From positions 101,950,100 through 102,014,099 of the forward strand of contig CAKMRJ010005523.1 of NCBI GenBank assembly GCA_928212115.1: a stretch of 64,000 nt of DNA, in the 5' to 3' direction. The notes beneath the pieces were generated by a model. The model searched no databases. It worked only from the letters and a program-made list of their open reading frames with translations, and was not told where the DNA came from. Shown here one piece after another: positions 1-13,252 of the stretch (position 1 is its first letter; every line of letters starts with the position of its first letter). Made by a program: the position numbers and the translations under genes. The DNA is from Lactuca virosa. Taxonomy: Eukaryota > Streptophyta > Magnoliopsida > Asterales > Asteraceae.

Positions 1-323
1 TCATGGTTATTCACACCTTGTTTGTGATCCTCGGTATCCCAGTGACAAACTTAAAGGGCATAATCGAGATTAAACATGTCATTGAAAAGTTCAATGAATC
101 TCAAAAGATGTAGGAGTTTCATTTAAAACCTAATTTGTTTAAAATTTCATTTTCATGGTGGAATGGGTAAAATCGTCATTTACCTACCTTCAAATAATTT
201 TCAATTGGATTACGGCATCACTCTTTCGAATTGTGAATTATTGTGTTGGATCCTAGCCTTTATATTTCATTTAGGTGTTATATTAAGGATTAAATCAACT
301 TACTTGAGTTTCTCCCCTTGTAG

Positions 324-1060
324 ATGTCTAGTTTTGACAACTATGGTCTTCTGATCCTCTTTGAAAAAGCTTTCCTCATGAAGATGATATTCCACATGGC
401 GATCAAGGTGAAAGATCAATCTCTTTGTCGTGCATTGATGGAACTGGAAATCATATTTCACTTCCTCCACCTGCTCCGATAATTCTCCCTGACCCACATG
501 TTCGTCAACTTGAAAAGTTCAAGGTCACTCAAGCCCTATTGGCAAGCAAAAACAAAGATGGAAAGTCTGTATGTGCTCATGTCTTAGAGATGAAGTTGCA
601 TATTGACAGGGTAGGAATGTTGGGTCTCATTTTTCCGAGGAAGTTGGCTGTTGACTTGGTTCTTCAATCACTTCCCGAGTCGTATGGTCAGTTTGTTAAA
701 GACTACTATATGACAGATCATGACGTGTCCCTTATCGATCTTACCTATTTGGTAATTGCTTCTGAATTAGCAATGGTTTGGCGCACTAGTCAAGCAAATT
801 TTATTGGAAGATCAATCTCCCAAACTTCCATGACATTGACAATGGCAGCATTGGAAGTCCAGAAAAGTTTTCTCTTCCCAATGGAAAGGGATCGACCAAG
901 ATCAACCCGTTTGACCAAATGGTAAAGAGAAAGCCTAAGTCTACGATTGTCCCGTGTGACATTCCAAAAGAGTCAGTTTGTTGCTATTGCCAAGAGAATG
1001 GGCATTAGATGCGAAGATGTTGTATCTACCTGAAGGATCGCAAGGATGGTAAAGCCAAAA
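324..1060 (+). pseudogene. gag: Copia-type gag pseudogene (E2)
   Basis: This is a broken Copia-type Gag. The start ATG at 324 directly follows a strong 3' splice-site-like stretch ending in TTGTAG. The frame 425-925 reads as the helical Copia Gag region (FKVTQALLASK, then LVLQSLPESYGQFVKDYY). A degenerate zinc knuckle follows at about 970-1030 (CYCQENGH, then C after a stop codon). Several frameshifts and stops make it non-functional. The same gene, differently broken, is in E at 39156-39811. Confidence 0.8.
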
Positions 1061-4000
1061 ATGTATGACTCTACTCCAGGTAGTCCATTATATAACTCTA
1101 TTAAGTTCCCATTTAGTGATTCTTATTACATGATGTAAAGTTACATTTTGATGATTTTCAGAATCAAAGAGAAAGAAAGAAGCTTAAAGGAAATAGCATG
1201 CTGAGTCTGATCATGAAGAAGTGGATTCTGATCGCATGGTTCGATGATCAGATGTTTGAGCGGCTACTTAGGAGATATGATAGATTGCTTAGGAATATTT
1301 ACAAACATAGTTTTCATATGTATTTGCATTGTAAGGACAAGTTTTCTGCATTTTATAAATAAAGAAAATTTTGATTTTATCTTATTTTATGTTTCCTTGC
1401 AATGACATTTGTGAAAATTGTTGTTTATATGTTTCTATTAATAGCAATGTTGAAAATGGTTTGATTCTTAGTTATATCGATTGTGGTAGTGTCGTAATTT
1501 TGATTTTATCTTATTTTGTGTTTCCTTGGAATCATGTGATTTGAATTATATGATGTATGAAAATCTTGGTACTTGGGAAAATTGAGACTAATTCCTTGTT
1601 CACATATGTATGTGAGTCAAGTGAAGGACTAAAGGATCTAGTACACATTGTTGTGAATTGGTCAGGTCCACCACAAAGAATGATAAAGACTATTTGTCAT
1701 GATTTACTAAAAGTTTAATAAATATGGTTATACTTACAAGATTAAGTGTAATTCTAATACTTTGAAAAGTATAGCAGAACGAATAAGAAGAATCAATTAG
1801 GCAGATAGATAAAAGTTTCTCCAATCTGAAAGGAAATGAGAGTACTTTAGTATCGTATTTTATGATCATCCTAATGGTTATGGAACCATGTCACAATTGA
1901 TCCTCTAAGGATATCTTAGTGCATTTATATGACTAAGGAGAGGTATCGGGAATTGTTAAAATGGTTAAAATCAAAAGGATAAGTCATACTTCTTTCCAAA
2001 ATCGAGTCTGAGAGTTATGAGTAACATATGACTAAGTAGGTTTATAACACATCATGAAATGTGGAGTAGAAAAGTTTTCTTGCTCATGCATATTTGGAAT
2101 TGGTAGTTGTGATGTTTTGGCTAAAACAAAGACCAACTAAGACAAATTAAATGAAGTGTTTTTATTGATAAGAACCCGCACTAACTGTTGAATATTTTCC
2201 TGTCAAAGAATGTCTCTTGACAAGAGAATCTTATATGTCAAGAGGTCAGTGGGAGTCTTAATGGTCTTGAATTGCTTCAAGAACTAATGAAGAATAAACC
2301 TGTTGTTTATCACTAGAACACGACTTGAGGTTCATAACCTGTCGTGTTGACACATTCTTTTTTCTGTGCCATTCCAGTTAAGTTAACTGTGTGTGTGAGT
2401 TCTATGAGTCCTCATTTGATTGCATAAGGCAAAGCACATTGATCAGTTAAAGTACATTGATTAGAGTGGGTGAGCTGCTCAATAACTTGGAAGCAATAGT
2501 AGGCCTTGTTCTACAAAATGGCAAGAACTTAAGATTAAAAAAGTTCAGTCCATATGAGTTCGGATTTGTCACAAACCTTGTCTTGTGATTATGGTTATGA
2601 CAAATTCACATTGATAGGAGCACATGCACCATAAAATCTAAGTGGCGAAGGTTTCTCTCCGCTTCATAAAAGGATTGTGAGGAAACGCTTTCACTTAGTA
2701 GATTTAAAGAGATAGCAGTTAAGTTAATTTTATTCTCTAATTCGATTATGATTACGGCATCCCTCTTCATAGTTTGAATTGTCAAAAATGGCAAACAATT
2801 TGAACATTCGGGACTTACTGATGTAAGTTCTGAAATAGTTTAGACACACATATGAGCTATCTAAGGAAAGGTGTATGAGTTTGAGAAGCCTAGATAAAGT
2901 CTTATTGAAGCATCTTGTATCAGAAATCTGAACCTTGGTAAGAAAGTCAATAAGTATTGATTTTTAGAAGTCCATTCAGGGTACATGTCAAAGCTAGTGG
3001 GAGCATAAGTGTTATGCTAGTAAGGACATAATTATTGTGTTAGTGGGAGCATAATCATTATGATAGGTGTTGTGAGTTGGCAATGTTATTTATAGGAAAC
3101 AAAGTTTGATTTGCAAAGTTGAAAAGTTTGAAAAGTTGTTTCGCTATAAAAGGATTTAAGGGAGAGGCAATCATACTTCATTTCGAATCTAAAAGCTTAG
3201 ATTGAGATTTTAATAGACTTGGTCATAAATCTCATGTTGAAATGTATAAACATAATAAATTCTATATATGGCAATATTATAGCACAGGACTGGTTAAGTA
3301 TCATGTCTTTATGTAAAACAATATGAAATGTATTCCATATGCCTTGTGTATAGGATCGATTGCATATGCTGTAATATTCGACCATTTTATATGTTCCAAA
3401 TGCCTAGGGAATTAAGAGGGAAAAGAAACAAAACTAGATATAACTAAAGTAGTTAAACAACTGTCAAGGACAATCTAAGGTTCGCTAAGGATTGGTCACT
3501 TATGGGGAGTTGGAAGTATAGTAAATGAATGGATCATATTGACATTATTATGAATAGATAGGATTCTATTAAGAATGAGTTGTCATATGGTAAATATGGA
3601 AATGTTTCCATAATAGGAGTTGGATGTTAAGAATCTATGTGTAGGTTAGAAACTTTTATGTAAGAAGATGTTCAAAGGAATGTACTTTGAATGTGAGACT
3701 TCATATCTACGGAGTTGTCTTGTAACAATCTCCAAATGGAACGCTTTGTAATATCATTGACAAAGTCTCTGTGACTTTAGTGCCTTGACATTACAAAAGG
3801 ATAATTTCATGTGAGTTTAGATCTACCAAGATTCTAATAGTGGCAAGAATTTTGTATTCTTAAACTTAAAATAAGGATTAGGGAGTTGTGAAATGAGCAT
3901 CATTGGAAATGTGTTCGACTGATCTATTTCACAAGGTAAGGACAATAGGCAAACATAGCGTGCATGCTTAGAGCATGGGGTAACGGTGTTTTAATTCAAG

Positions 4001-4691
4001 TATTAAGTTGATTAGTCGAAAAATTATACAATGAATAATGTGTAATCAATATGGTTGAGACCATATTGGATTGGATTATTCTTGTGTTTCTCTTTGCATG
4101 TTTTACTTCCCAAAAATTAAATATTATTAAAACATCCACAGTCAATCATACTTTGGAAGTAAGTAATGGGGTAAGACTGTCATGAATCCCACTGTAGATT
4201 GTCTAAGTGTTTAGACATAGCACAAGTTTGCTGCAGTGTTCATGAGTACTCCTGAAATAAGATTTGAGTATTGGATTAAACCCACACTCATCTGAATCAC
4301 GTCATGGATTTTATCACGAGTGATTGTGAGACGATGATATCTTATATTCTTGAAATAGAGACATATGAGTTGTAGTTTGCAAGTCGGTTGCACTTTGATG
4401 ATGCGTAAACGCACCAGTAACTTGGTCTTATAAAACGTATTGTTGTGTGCGATTTGATGAGTAAATTGAGCAAGAATATGAGTTGACGTTTATCCGTTCC
4501 TTTTACCCAATTTGGAATAAAAGCGATATTTGTGGGCCCCTAGATGATTTAGTGATGACACCCTAAGCGCTTGGCCAAGCCTAGACTAAGTTGATATGTT
4601 CAATTGTAGTCTGAATTTCAGTCGTCATAAGTCGGAAGTCGGGAAACAACACATGGACATAGAGTTAGTCCAAAGGGCTTATCATATGGAT
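1061..4691 (+). other. E2 internal region with no open pol
   Basis: No reading frame with recognisable protease, integrase, RT or RNase H is open here. The sequence nevertheless matches element E (about 39830-43700) in order along its length, including a purine-rich AGTGGGAGCATAA word that occurs twice (about 2996-3055) and a block near 4190-4600. Faint integrase-like traces exist in the E copy. I read it as the body of a non-autonomous Copia subfamily whose pol had decayed before these two copies spread. Confidence 0.6.
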
Positions 4692-5112
4692 TATTGGATT
4701 AAAGGCCTAACGAAGTGAATTAGGCTTTACAAGTGAAACTCTAGGAATTCTACACTATAAATGTAACCCCTAGCATCACCAAAAATGGCCCTAAGATTTC
4801 CAAGAAGAACCCTAGTCGTTTTTGTGTGCCTCCTAGCCTATCTCTCATTATCCTCCATTGTTGGTGGTGTTTGTGACTCATTTGAGGCATCACATTTGAG
4901 GTGATAAGCTCTTGAAAGGTCAAGTTCTACAAACTACGACAAAGAGGTACTCATCTAACTAGTTTTTATGTTTCAAATATCAAAGTTGTATTCTAGTTGT
5001 AGGTTTCATGCTTTGGATAATTTTATTGCATGTATAACTTGAGAAAACTTAGATCCAAAGCATTAGGGTTGTATGTGCACCATAGGGATGTTATAGTGCT
5101 CAAAACCCATCA
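4692..5112 (+). repeat. 3' LTR of E2 (short or diverged)
   Basis: The right end is certain: it matches the last 250 or so bases of the E LTRs and ends ACCCATCA. The left end, TATTGGATTA at 4692, is the likely counterpart of TGTTGGATTA in E. At about 421 bp this LTR is much shorter than E's 777 bp, so part of U3 has been lost or replaced. Confidence 0.6.
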
Positions 5113-6090
5113 GTTATGGGGGCTTCCCACTTTTTGATTGCCTTAATCTTAGATGGATCTACATGAATTCCTTTTTTACCGACCACATGACTAAGGAAAT
5201 GTACTTCCCGAATCCAAAATTCACACTTAGTGAACTTGCCATACAATTTCTACTTCTTCAATAACTCCAACATTAGCTTCAAATTTCGTTCGTGATCTTC
5301 TTTGGTTTGCGAGTAAACAAGTATGTCATCAATAAATACGATTACGAACTTGTCTAGGTATGGTCTACAGACCCTGTTCATTAAATCCATGAAAACAGGT
5401 GGCGCGTTTGTTAGTCCAAAAGGCATGACTAAGAACTCATAATGTCCATAACGGGTTCTAAATGTCATTTTATGAATGTCTTCTTCGTGAACTCTTAGTT
5501 AATGATATCTTGATCGGAGGTTGATCTTTGAGACGTATGAAGCGCCCTGCAACTCATCGAACAAGTCATCAATTCGAGGAAGAGGATATCGATTCTTGAT
5601 TGTCAACTTGTTTAGTTCTCTATAATCAATACACATTCGGAATGACCCATCTTTCTTTTTGACGAACAACATCGGGGCTCCCCAAGGTGAAGAACTTGGT
5701 CGTATAAACCCCTTGTCTAGAAGTTCTAAAAGTTGTCTGGACAATTCTTGCATCTCGGATGGCGCGAGGCGATATGGTGCTTTTGCTACTGGTGTCACTC
5801 CGGGAATTAAGTCGATCCGAAATTAGACTTGTCTGTGTGGGGGTAGATCGGGTAATTCCTCCGAAAAACACTTCGGGATAGTCTTGAACCATCGGGATCT
5901 CTTTAATTTGCTTAGCTGCAGGTTCTCTTTCTACTATGTGGGTCATGAATGCAATACAATACTTCTTTAGGTACTTGTGGATCTTAATGCTTGACACAAT
6001 GTTTAAACTTCTTCCCGGCTTCTCACCGTGTATGATAAGGGTTTTGTCATTGGGGAGAGGTACTCTAATGACTTTCTCACTACAAGGCAA
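5113..6090 (-). pseudogene. pol: Gypsy pol pseudogene: RT region (G)
   Basis: Frame 5626-6090 reads as the linker upstream of RT (VIRVPLPNDKTLIIHGEKPG). Frames 5499-5798 and 5250-5468 are in register with each other and read as RT: WGAPMLFVKKKDGSFRMCIDYRE, VMPFGLTNAP, then VFIDDIL, which carries the two catalytic aspartates. The two RT pieces are separated by one stop where a CAA became TAA. The RT connection (FTKCEFWIREVHFLSHVV) continues to 5113, where E2 cuts in. The aspartic protease domain is missing: a deletion near 6085 joins the Gag zinc region directly to the pre-RT linker, out of frame. Confidence 0.9.
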
Positions 6091-7023
6091 GCTCCTTCGT
6101 GATGGAAGTTACACTTGTTGCACTTCGGATGTGGATCGGTGTACTGCCTTCGCTCTTGAGTTTCCACGACTCTTTGTTCCTGAGTTTTCACCGGTTCTTG
6201 GTCCTGGGCTCTTACCATAAAGTTTCTTGAGACTTTCTGCTTCCTCCTAGACTTGCCTTCAAATTTCTTCTCTCCTTGACCTATTGGCTTCCTCTTGCTA
6301 CTATAGTTTCCTTTTTCGAGGCTCCCGTTCGAATCACATCATTGGTCAGTCGATTTGCTAGACTTACTGCAATTTGAATGGTGGTTGGGTTAGCTGCAGT
6401 AATCATTCCTTGAATCTCAGGCGCCAAACCCCAAAGGTAGCAGTCAATCTGTTTCTCCTCAGGAGTGACCATGTTAGGTACCGGTTTTGCTAGCTCATGA
6501 AATCGGATTGTGTACTTCTCTATTTGTGTTCCAACCATAAATGGTTCCATAACTCAGATTCAAGCTTCTAGATTTCATCCTTAGGACAATACTCCTCTAT
6601 CAGCAGCTTCTTCAGGTCTTCCCAAGTTAGCTGATATGCCGCTGCACGGCCTTGGGTTTGCACTAGGTTATTCCACCAAGTCAATGCCCTCTCTTGGAGT
6701 AGACAAGTTGCATACTCCACTTTATTGTGTTCAAGACATTTGCTAATGTGAAGGACCGACTCCATGCTGTCAATCCATTTTAGCAACCCGACCGTACCTT
6801 CCTTTCCATGGAATTCCTTAGGTTTACAGGCCATAAAGGACTTGTAGTTACATTCTCTTTCATTGATTCCCTAGTTTCCTTTTCTAGCTCCTTGGTTAGC
6901 ATTAAGACTCGCATTTACTTGAGTAACAACGTTTGGGAATGTTGCCATGAGTTCTTGTGCTACTAACTGAGCAACATCGGGTGTTTCGTTATGTGGCCGT
7001 CCGCGAGTAGGCTTTCCTGACAT
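6091..7023 (-). pseudogene. gag: Gypsy gag pseudogene (G)
   Basis: This is the Gag capsid precursor of element G. The start ATG is at 7023 on the minus strand (MSGKPTRGRPHNETPD), preceded six bases upstream by a pyrimidine-rich acceptor-like CTTCTCTTGTGTCTTAG. A stop interrupts the frame before 6834. The capsid region follows (ALTWWNNLVQTQGR, WEDLKKLLIEEYCPKDEI), then a frameshift at about 6555, then FMVGTQIEKYTIRFHELAKPVPNM. The C-terminus retains CNKCNFHHEGAC of the zinc region before the deletion that removes the remaining knuckles and protease. Confidence 0.88.
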
Positions 7024-7380
7024 GGTTCTAAGACACAAGAGAAGAATACATATAAATATATAAAATAATGTTTAACATTTGGTTCACTACCATTTTGAAA
7101 ACCATAAGTGTTGTCAAATGAATAGTTTGCATTATTATTATGCATAAAGATTTGAGAAAAGAAAGAAAAAGAAAAATCTATTTATTCAACCATTGACTAA
7201 ATAAAATCTAGAGTTTGATCTCATAGTCAAAGTTTTCAAACATAAAATTATCTTTTTCATGACCATATGAAATAGTTTTAATACCAAAACAATATATCAT
7301 TCCCAAAATAAATTTTTAATGTTTCTCCCAAAAGACACCCCACATGGGTTTTCAATACATGATAAAATAAAATACTGAAA
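7024..7380 (-). other. spacer between pre-gag frame and gag (G)
   Basis: This is AT-rich sequence with no open frame. Its only notable feature is the acceptor-like pyrimidine tract ending in AG at 7028-7029, just upstream of the gag ATG. Confidence 0.5.
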
Positions 7381-8052
7381 TCAGTACCAAATATGAATCA
7401 CTATCCCAACAAGAAACATCCACACCATAATCAGTAACAGCTCTCCGAACACATAACATGCAGTAACCGCACGACCTGCCACATGCCTGGAAGCTTTAGC
7501 AGTATCGGTAGCCTCCAACACATGTTGAAACAGGATGCCCATTCTTGTCATCACCTCAGTCAAAACCTCCTGATGCCCAGCTATCACTACAAGACTCTGC
7601 CGTAGGTCCGCTGACATCCATTGCATTCTTCTGGACTCCTCGTGGGTCATACCTGCCTGCCTGACAAGTATCCCTACGACTCGCTATGGTGGAGGTGCTC
7701 TCGGTCCTGCCATGTTGGGTCCTACCCTACTGGGTCCTGCTGTGCAAATTCATGTTGTACTGGCTGCTATCCTTCCCGAGATAGGAACACTCTTCCTTGC
7801 CGTCCTCCGAATACAAAGCCCGTAAAGTGGTGGCTGTGGCAACATCGATGCAGGTGATGCCTCACATTGCTGACTCGGGGTGCTGTCGCTGCTAATCTCC
7901 ACCGAGTCTCCCGTGTCTTTTGTGTCTTCCGAGGGGTCTTCTTCCATAGAGGCGGGGGGATCACGTCGAGGGACAACGGTGACATAGCCGGACTCATCAA
8001 CCGAGGGGGTAGCGTGAGAGGATGACAATTTCGACATAGTGGACTGAGACAT
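7381..8052 (-). pseudogene. pre-gag reading frame with C-terminal membrane-like segment (G)
   Basis: One frame of 224 codons runs from ATG 8052 to the stop at 7381-7383, interrupted only by TGA at 7752-7750 and TAG at 7686-7684. I do not recognise the product. The first hundred residues are Ser/Asp/Glu-rich (EEDPSEDTKDTGDSVEISS). The part after 7650 looks helical (SRRMQWMSADLRQSLVVIAG). The end is a strongly hydrophobic run, FGELLLIMVWMFLVGIVIHI, that would make one membrane helix. It sits between primer site and gag, where B and C also carry an extra frame of similar length; I see no clear sequence similarity to theirs. Whether it was ever translated is inference. Confidence 0.5.
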
Positions 8053-8343
8053 CGTTTTATCGAGTCATGAAATAAATAACAATGAATGCCTATAATATGC
8101 AATCCTTACACACACCAAAATTCACATTTGAATTTTTGAAATAAAGTTTTCATGAAAATTTGGTTGAACATATTCCCATTATAATTAGCTCAAGTCTTGT
8201 AAAATCTTTCCTTAATTAAACATAGGGGATCAGGCTATGTTTAATCGAGGTCCAATAATACAACTTCCAACCTAATTACATTAGTAGTATGTTCGATGTA
8301 AAAGAAAATTTATAAATTTTGATGGTTGTTCTCTATAACTTTA

Positions 8344-8355
8344 GCTTTGATACCA
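8344..8355 (-). other. primer-binding site of G
   Basis: On the minus strand this reads TGGTATCAAAGC, one base different from the TGGTATCAGAGC sites of B, C and D that pair with the 3' end of initiator tRNA-Met. It lies four bases inside the LTR end (8360), as expected for minus-strand DNA priming. Confidence 0.85.
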
Positions 8356-8359
8356 TTTC

Positions 8360-11300
8360 TGTCACACCCCGCTAAAGCGGAAACACAAGATATGACAGCG
8401 ATAAAGGTTTCATTGTAATAGATAAAGATATGTCACCATAGTAGTAGTTAAAAGTTTACAACCCACAATTTAAAGAAAACAAAATACAAGTTTCCAAAAA
8501 TAACATTGTTCACAAGTTAACTTCACAAAATAACTTCCACATGATGCAACATGCTCTATGATGATGAATCTTTATACCCACTTACTAATTATTTCCTGAA
8601 AAAGGATGTAAAATGAGCGTCAACTATGAAAATAGTTGGTGAGTTCACAGGTTAATTAAATCAAGATTTGGTATAAAAATTCCCATAAATACAAGTACAT
8701 TGCTTTAATGAGAAACAAAGTTCATTGCTATTATGAGAAACAAAGTTCATTGCTATAATGAGAAACAAAGTTCATTGTTATAATGAGAAACAAGTTTGTA
8801 TGTATATGAGCAAACAATGAGTTCACAACCAAGCCTATGACTGATGCCTTATCAAGATCTATGCTTATCGTTCCATAGATTATATGGTATCATGCACTCC
8901 AGCAATCGGGCGAGTGGGGAGTTGTCAATTCCTAATAGCGCTATCCATAATGACCATTGGCTCAAAGAGTTAATGGTTGGAGTAGAGTGTAAGGGAAGGG
9001 ACTTAAGATGATAAGGCCTCATGTTTTAAATTGCATAAACATACATAGCGAAACATAGTAAAATATAGCAATCAAGTTTGATACAATTCAATTTAAATAC
9101 AATGAATAATAAATAGCTTTTCGGACATGTTTTTCCACCCCAAAACATAAAAAACCGAAAATAGGGGAGTCGTGAATACTCACAATGTTTCAAGTTGCTA
9201 CAAGTGGTGCCTCGGAATACACCAACGGTTTACTACTGGGATCCTATGACATCAAACACACGTTAGTAAGTTTCTATGTCGAAATCTAATGCTAATATAC
9301 TAAATTCTACTTATAGAGAAATGCCAAATTTTTGTTCTAATATTGGTTTTATATTAATTCGTAACAATTTTTCTGAAATGGTGAAATTTTATAACTCATG
9401 TGATGAAGACAATTTTGGATATCAATTTTCCAGATTTTTGGTAATATTAATTGAGGGTATTACAACACATTTAAAGGTGTTTTCAACTCTAAAAAATCAA
9501 AATATTATCAAAAAGTTTTAAAAAATTCTCGAACTTTACATTTTCATTCCAAATACAGTAGAGGTTTTCCAGAATATTTCCCTTGAATTTTTGATGTGAT
9601 TAGCTATTTTTCCAAAATTTTAAGCCTTCATATCAATATAAATTCGTGAAAAATAGCATTCAGATGATAAAACTTCCGAAGTTTTTATAATACTACCATT
9701 AAACATACTTAAGCTGGGAAAAATATAAAAATGGATTTCTAACCACTTTAACCTGATTTTATGATTTTTGGTGCATTTATTCTAACAAAATGGAGATAAA
9801 TAGAAAACAATTTCCAAAATTACCTAAACTTTTTTAACACTGTTATTAAACATATAGAAGCTGTGAAAAATAGAAAATATATTTTTCAATTAGTTTGGCT
9901 ATTTTTCTTAGTTTTATTCTCCTGAATAATCATTAATTGGTGAATAATTATTAAACATTTAAAGTAAATTACAAAAAAAATTTGTAAACTTCATTTACAG
10001 TGTAAATAACCTGGGAAAATACCAATGACTAATTTTATATACACGACTCTGATTTTCTGGATTTAAGTGCATTTAATCTTAGAAAAATAGAAGAAAAATA
10101 GAATACAGAAGATAAAAATCATCCAAATTTTTATTTAGCATTCTAATATTTAATAAGATTTTCTGGTAAACTTTGATGAATTTTGGATGAGTAGAACTAT
10201 TTTTCTCGTTATTAGTCCATTAAAAATAAAAAAATCATGGAAAAATAGGTATGCATTATGAAAAATTCCGAAAATATTTTACTGGGTATTCCACATGAGG
10301 TAGGATGTGTGAAATATAATAAATAATCTTTTCAAATTCCCTAATATGATTTTATGATTTATTGGAACTAAACAAAAAGAAAATTCAAAACCATACTAAA
10401 CAGTAACAAAAATTGATGAGACCTAATGAGAGGCCATTATTTACTTGAGGGGTTATCAACGAATTTCTCTAGGATTTATAGACCTCACAAACTATTTTAA
10501 ATGATTTATGGCCTTGTTTTCTTGTAACAAATTTACTGAATCAAAGAAATGATAAAAAAACTTTTGGAATTTTTCAGATCCTCTTATTATCTTACTGGGA
10601 TTATGAGAAAATTCTGTTTTGAACAGAAAAGGATATTTAGATATTTTCATGAATAAAAGCATTTGCATGCACTATTAACAATGTACTTTGATACTCAAGC
10701 TCGTTAACTTGATGTTCATCACATGCATCACGGTTTTGAAGACCATGCATGGACATATTTTATTGATAGTGATGTTTTCAAAGGAAAAACTTGAATGCAT
10801 AAGGTAGATGAAACTTTAAAACTTATAAAAATCCGTATTTTAGGGTTTGACATAGGTTTTGGTCCTTGGATTTCACCATCAAAAAACATGCATGTTGTTC
10901 TTGGGTGAAACCCTACCACCATCATCATCAAACTCGACATTCATGGCTATGCTCATGAATGTTCATAAACAAGGGTGTAGGAAAAGGAGAATTGTAAGAA
11001 AAACATTTATTACTAGAAAGAAAAGTGAGGGAGATTGAAGGATTTTCGTGATTACCTTGAAGAACAACCCTAGAAGATAAAGATTTGAAAGGTTGAGAGG
11101 TGTTCTTGGCTGGAGAATTTCGTTGGTTTTGAGAGAGAAAAAGAGAGTTTGAGTGTTGTAAAGGGTGGAGTGTGAGAGAGAGTGAAAAGGGGGATATGAA
11201 GTGAAGAAAGGAATTAATGATTGAAAGTTATAGGGAAAAGAGAGCATGGGAGAGAGGGTGGCGGATTTTATGAGTAAAAGAGAGATCCTCTCTCTCCTAA

Positions 11301-11881
11301 TTCAAACTAAATAAATTTCCCTTCAATTTTTATAAAACCCTAATTTTTATAAAAAGGCTTCTTTATTTAATTCTTGATTTATTAAAAATCTTTGTTTTTA
11401 ACTAATAAATTATGCTTAATGTTTGATAATTAAATTTTTATGTGTTTGATTATATCCCATAACTTGATTATTTAAATTTGATATAATGAGGTTCATAACA
11501 AATCTTATATAGTTTTTAGGTTTTAAAGTTTATAAATTTGGATTTTTGGGCTCTTTAGGGTTTTTGGAACATTGTTCAATTTTTATCATCATATTGTAAT
11601 GAAATCAGAAGATTTTAATTTATTTTTAGGGTTTTATACCCTTTTTCAATTCTAACAATGTTTGAAGTTTGTTCTAATTCGGGAATTGACATTTCCTACA
11701 GTAGCTAGACAAATTACTAAAATCGTAAGAGTCAAGTATATTAGTCGTAGATTTTTGTTGGATCCTAGGTTCTACAAGATTATGACCTAGTTTATACAAC
11801 TAGGCCATGGCACGATGTGCATATATGGTTTATAAAAAGATGCATGAGTCCGAGAATGACCTGAATTTGACAGTTGTGAAA
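8360..11881 (-). repeat. 5' LTR of G (about 3.5 kb)
   Basis: The inner end is clear: GGGGTGTGACA on the minus strand, four bases from the primer site. The outer end near 11881 comes from alignment with solo LTR G2, whose end is fixed by a target duplication; here the terminal bases have decayed. The two copies are inverted and match over their whole length (for example 10728-10940 against 14763 onward). The LTR contains a 25-bp tandem repeat and long AT-rich stretches. Confidence 0.8.
8700..8800 (-). repeat. 25-bp tandem repeat, four copies
   Basis: The unit around AGAAACAAAGTTCATTGCTA begins at 8711, 8736, 8761 and 8786, an exact 25-bp period. A more diverged version is in solo LTR G2 at about 16930-17000, so the array was in the LTR before the two copies separated. 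Confidence 0.85.
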
Positions 11882-12237
11882 TTTATAGTCTAGTCTATGC
11901 AACTATAAGTTCGATATTTCCCGGTCTTTTGCCTGATTAAAACGTTTCTTCGTTGAGAATGAGTCTTATATTGACTATTTCTGAACATTTGAAGAATAAA
12001 CACGACATATAGCACTTAAATTTTCTTAGGAAATAATCATTATAGTAATCAAGGTGTTGGCATACGCTTCAGGATCCTCAGATATCTTTGAGACCCTAGA
12101 TCATGAATTGAATTGAGGATCTTGGCCCTAACAATAAGCAAAGAAGAAAGTAAGAATTACTAACCTTATAGCTAATCGAATTGCATGATGATCCCTTTGA
12201 GGTTGTCGAATTCATTAATACTCTTGGTCGAGTTAGC
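11882..12237. other. unassigned DNA between G and H
   Basis: There is no open frame, LTR terminus or other recognisable feature. It continues after solo LTR H at 18000 (GTTAGC before, TAGCACAC after). It is probably part of an older, unrecognised repeat or true host intergenic DNA. Confidence 0.5.
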
Positions 12238-13252
12238 TGTAACGTCCGTGTTTCGAGGCTAATCATTAATATAATGATGTAATAGTTAGGGTCAACAAAT
12301 GTAACTTATTTTGAAGTAGTAAAGAGGAATTACTTGAATATTATGTGAATTATGTGATTTTATGTGCATTATACTTATTAATAAGATTTAATAAATTAAG
12401 AATGAAAATAAGTGTAAAAAATAAAATAATAGATAAACCCAATATCTATGAATAAACTTGTAGTGGTTGTGACAAGGATTCCGGAGATATAAAGAACACT
12501 CAAATCCGAGTTATAACGAAGAAGTTATGACTTGTCGAAGTTTCGCGACAAAACCGGCACGACGATGTGTGACATAAAAAGTGAGTTTATGATAAAGTGT
12601 TTTTTAGCCTTAATGATCTAAACGAAAGTCATAGTATACGTTAAACCGAGAGCATGCATAAAAGAACGTCCAAATCTGACTTCGTATGAGGAAGTTATGA
12701 ATTTTCTAAGAGTTGGCATAGCAGTATGCAGCCCGTACTTTGAATATTAGATCGAGCGATTTTTACCCGCCACAACCTAAATGAGAATCAAAGATCTAGT
12801 CAATAGGAGATCAACGATAAAAAGACAGACGAAAACGGACGTCGGATGACAAATATATGAATTTTTGACGGATTTTTCCTGTCCCGACCTATTAAAAATA
12901 TAACTTAAAAAATAAATTCAAAATTAGCCGACAGAGTCTAAACAAAAGTTGTAGAGTATGTCTCCACCTACACGTGGATATGAAGAACGTCAAAAATGGA
13001 GCTCGTATGTGGTAGTTAGGAATTTTAAAAGTCGGGAATGAAAAATGCGAGACTACTCAAAAGAACGCCCCGCGTAGAAGAAAATGACGCCCCGCGTACT
13101 CGAACACTTGGTCTCGGATCAGCCATGTCGCCCAAGCAGTTTTCGGACACGTACCCCGCTCCTACGCGCTGCGTACGCAAGTACGCCCTGTGTAGTGAGG
13201 AACGCACAACGTACCTCTGCAGGTAATCCCTACGTAACCGAGGTTCCTGACC

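Larger units (their letters stand above)
1..5112 (+). mobile_element. Copia-type LTR retrotransposon E2, right part
   Basis: This is the right part of a Ty1/Copia-type element whose 5' LTR lies left of the window. It aligns collinearly with element E: base 1 corresponds to about 38825, and the shared ACCCATCA terminus ends here at 5112 and in E at 44488. It contains a broken gag, then about 3.6 kb without an open pol, then a 3' LTR. It is inserted in the RT region of minus-strand Gypsy element G, whose pol resumes at 5113. The duplicated target site would be GTTAT (5113-5117), but its partner is off the window. Confidence 0.85.
5113..11881 (-). mobile_element. Ty3/Gypsy retrotransposon G, 5' half
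   Basis: Read on the minus strand from right to left this is: 5' LTR (11881-8360), primer-binding site, a pre-gag frame, gag, and the start of pol up to the RT connection region, where E2 interrupts it. Integrase and the 3' LTR would lie left of the window. RT sequence and tRNA-Met-type priming place it in Ty3/Gypsy; a chromovirus of the Tekay type is likely from the close RT match to B, but no chromodomain is visible here. Confidence 0.85.
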
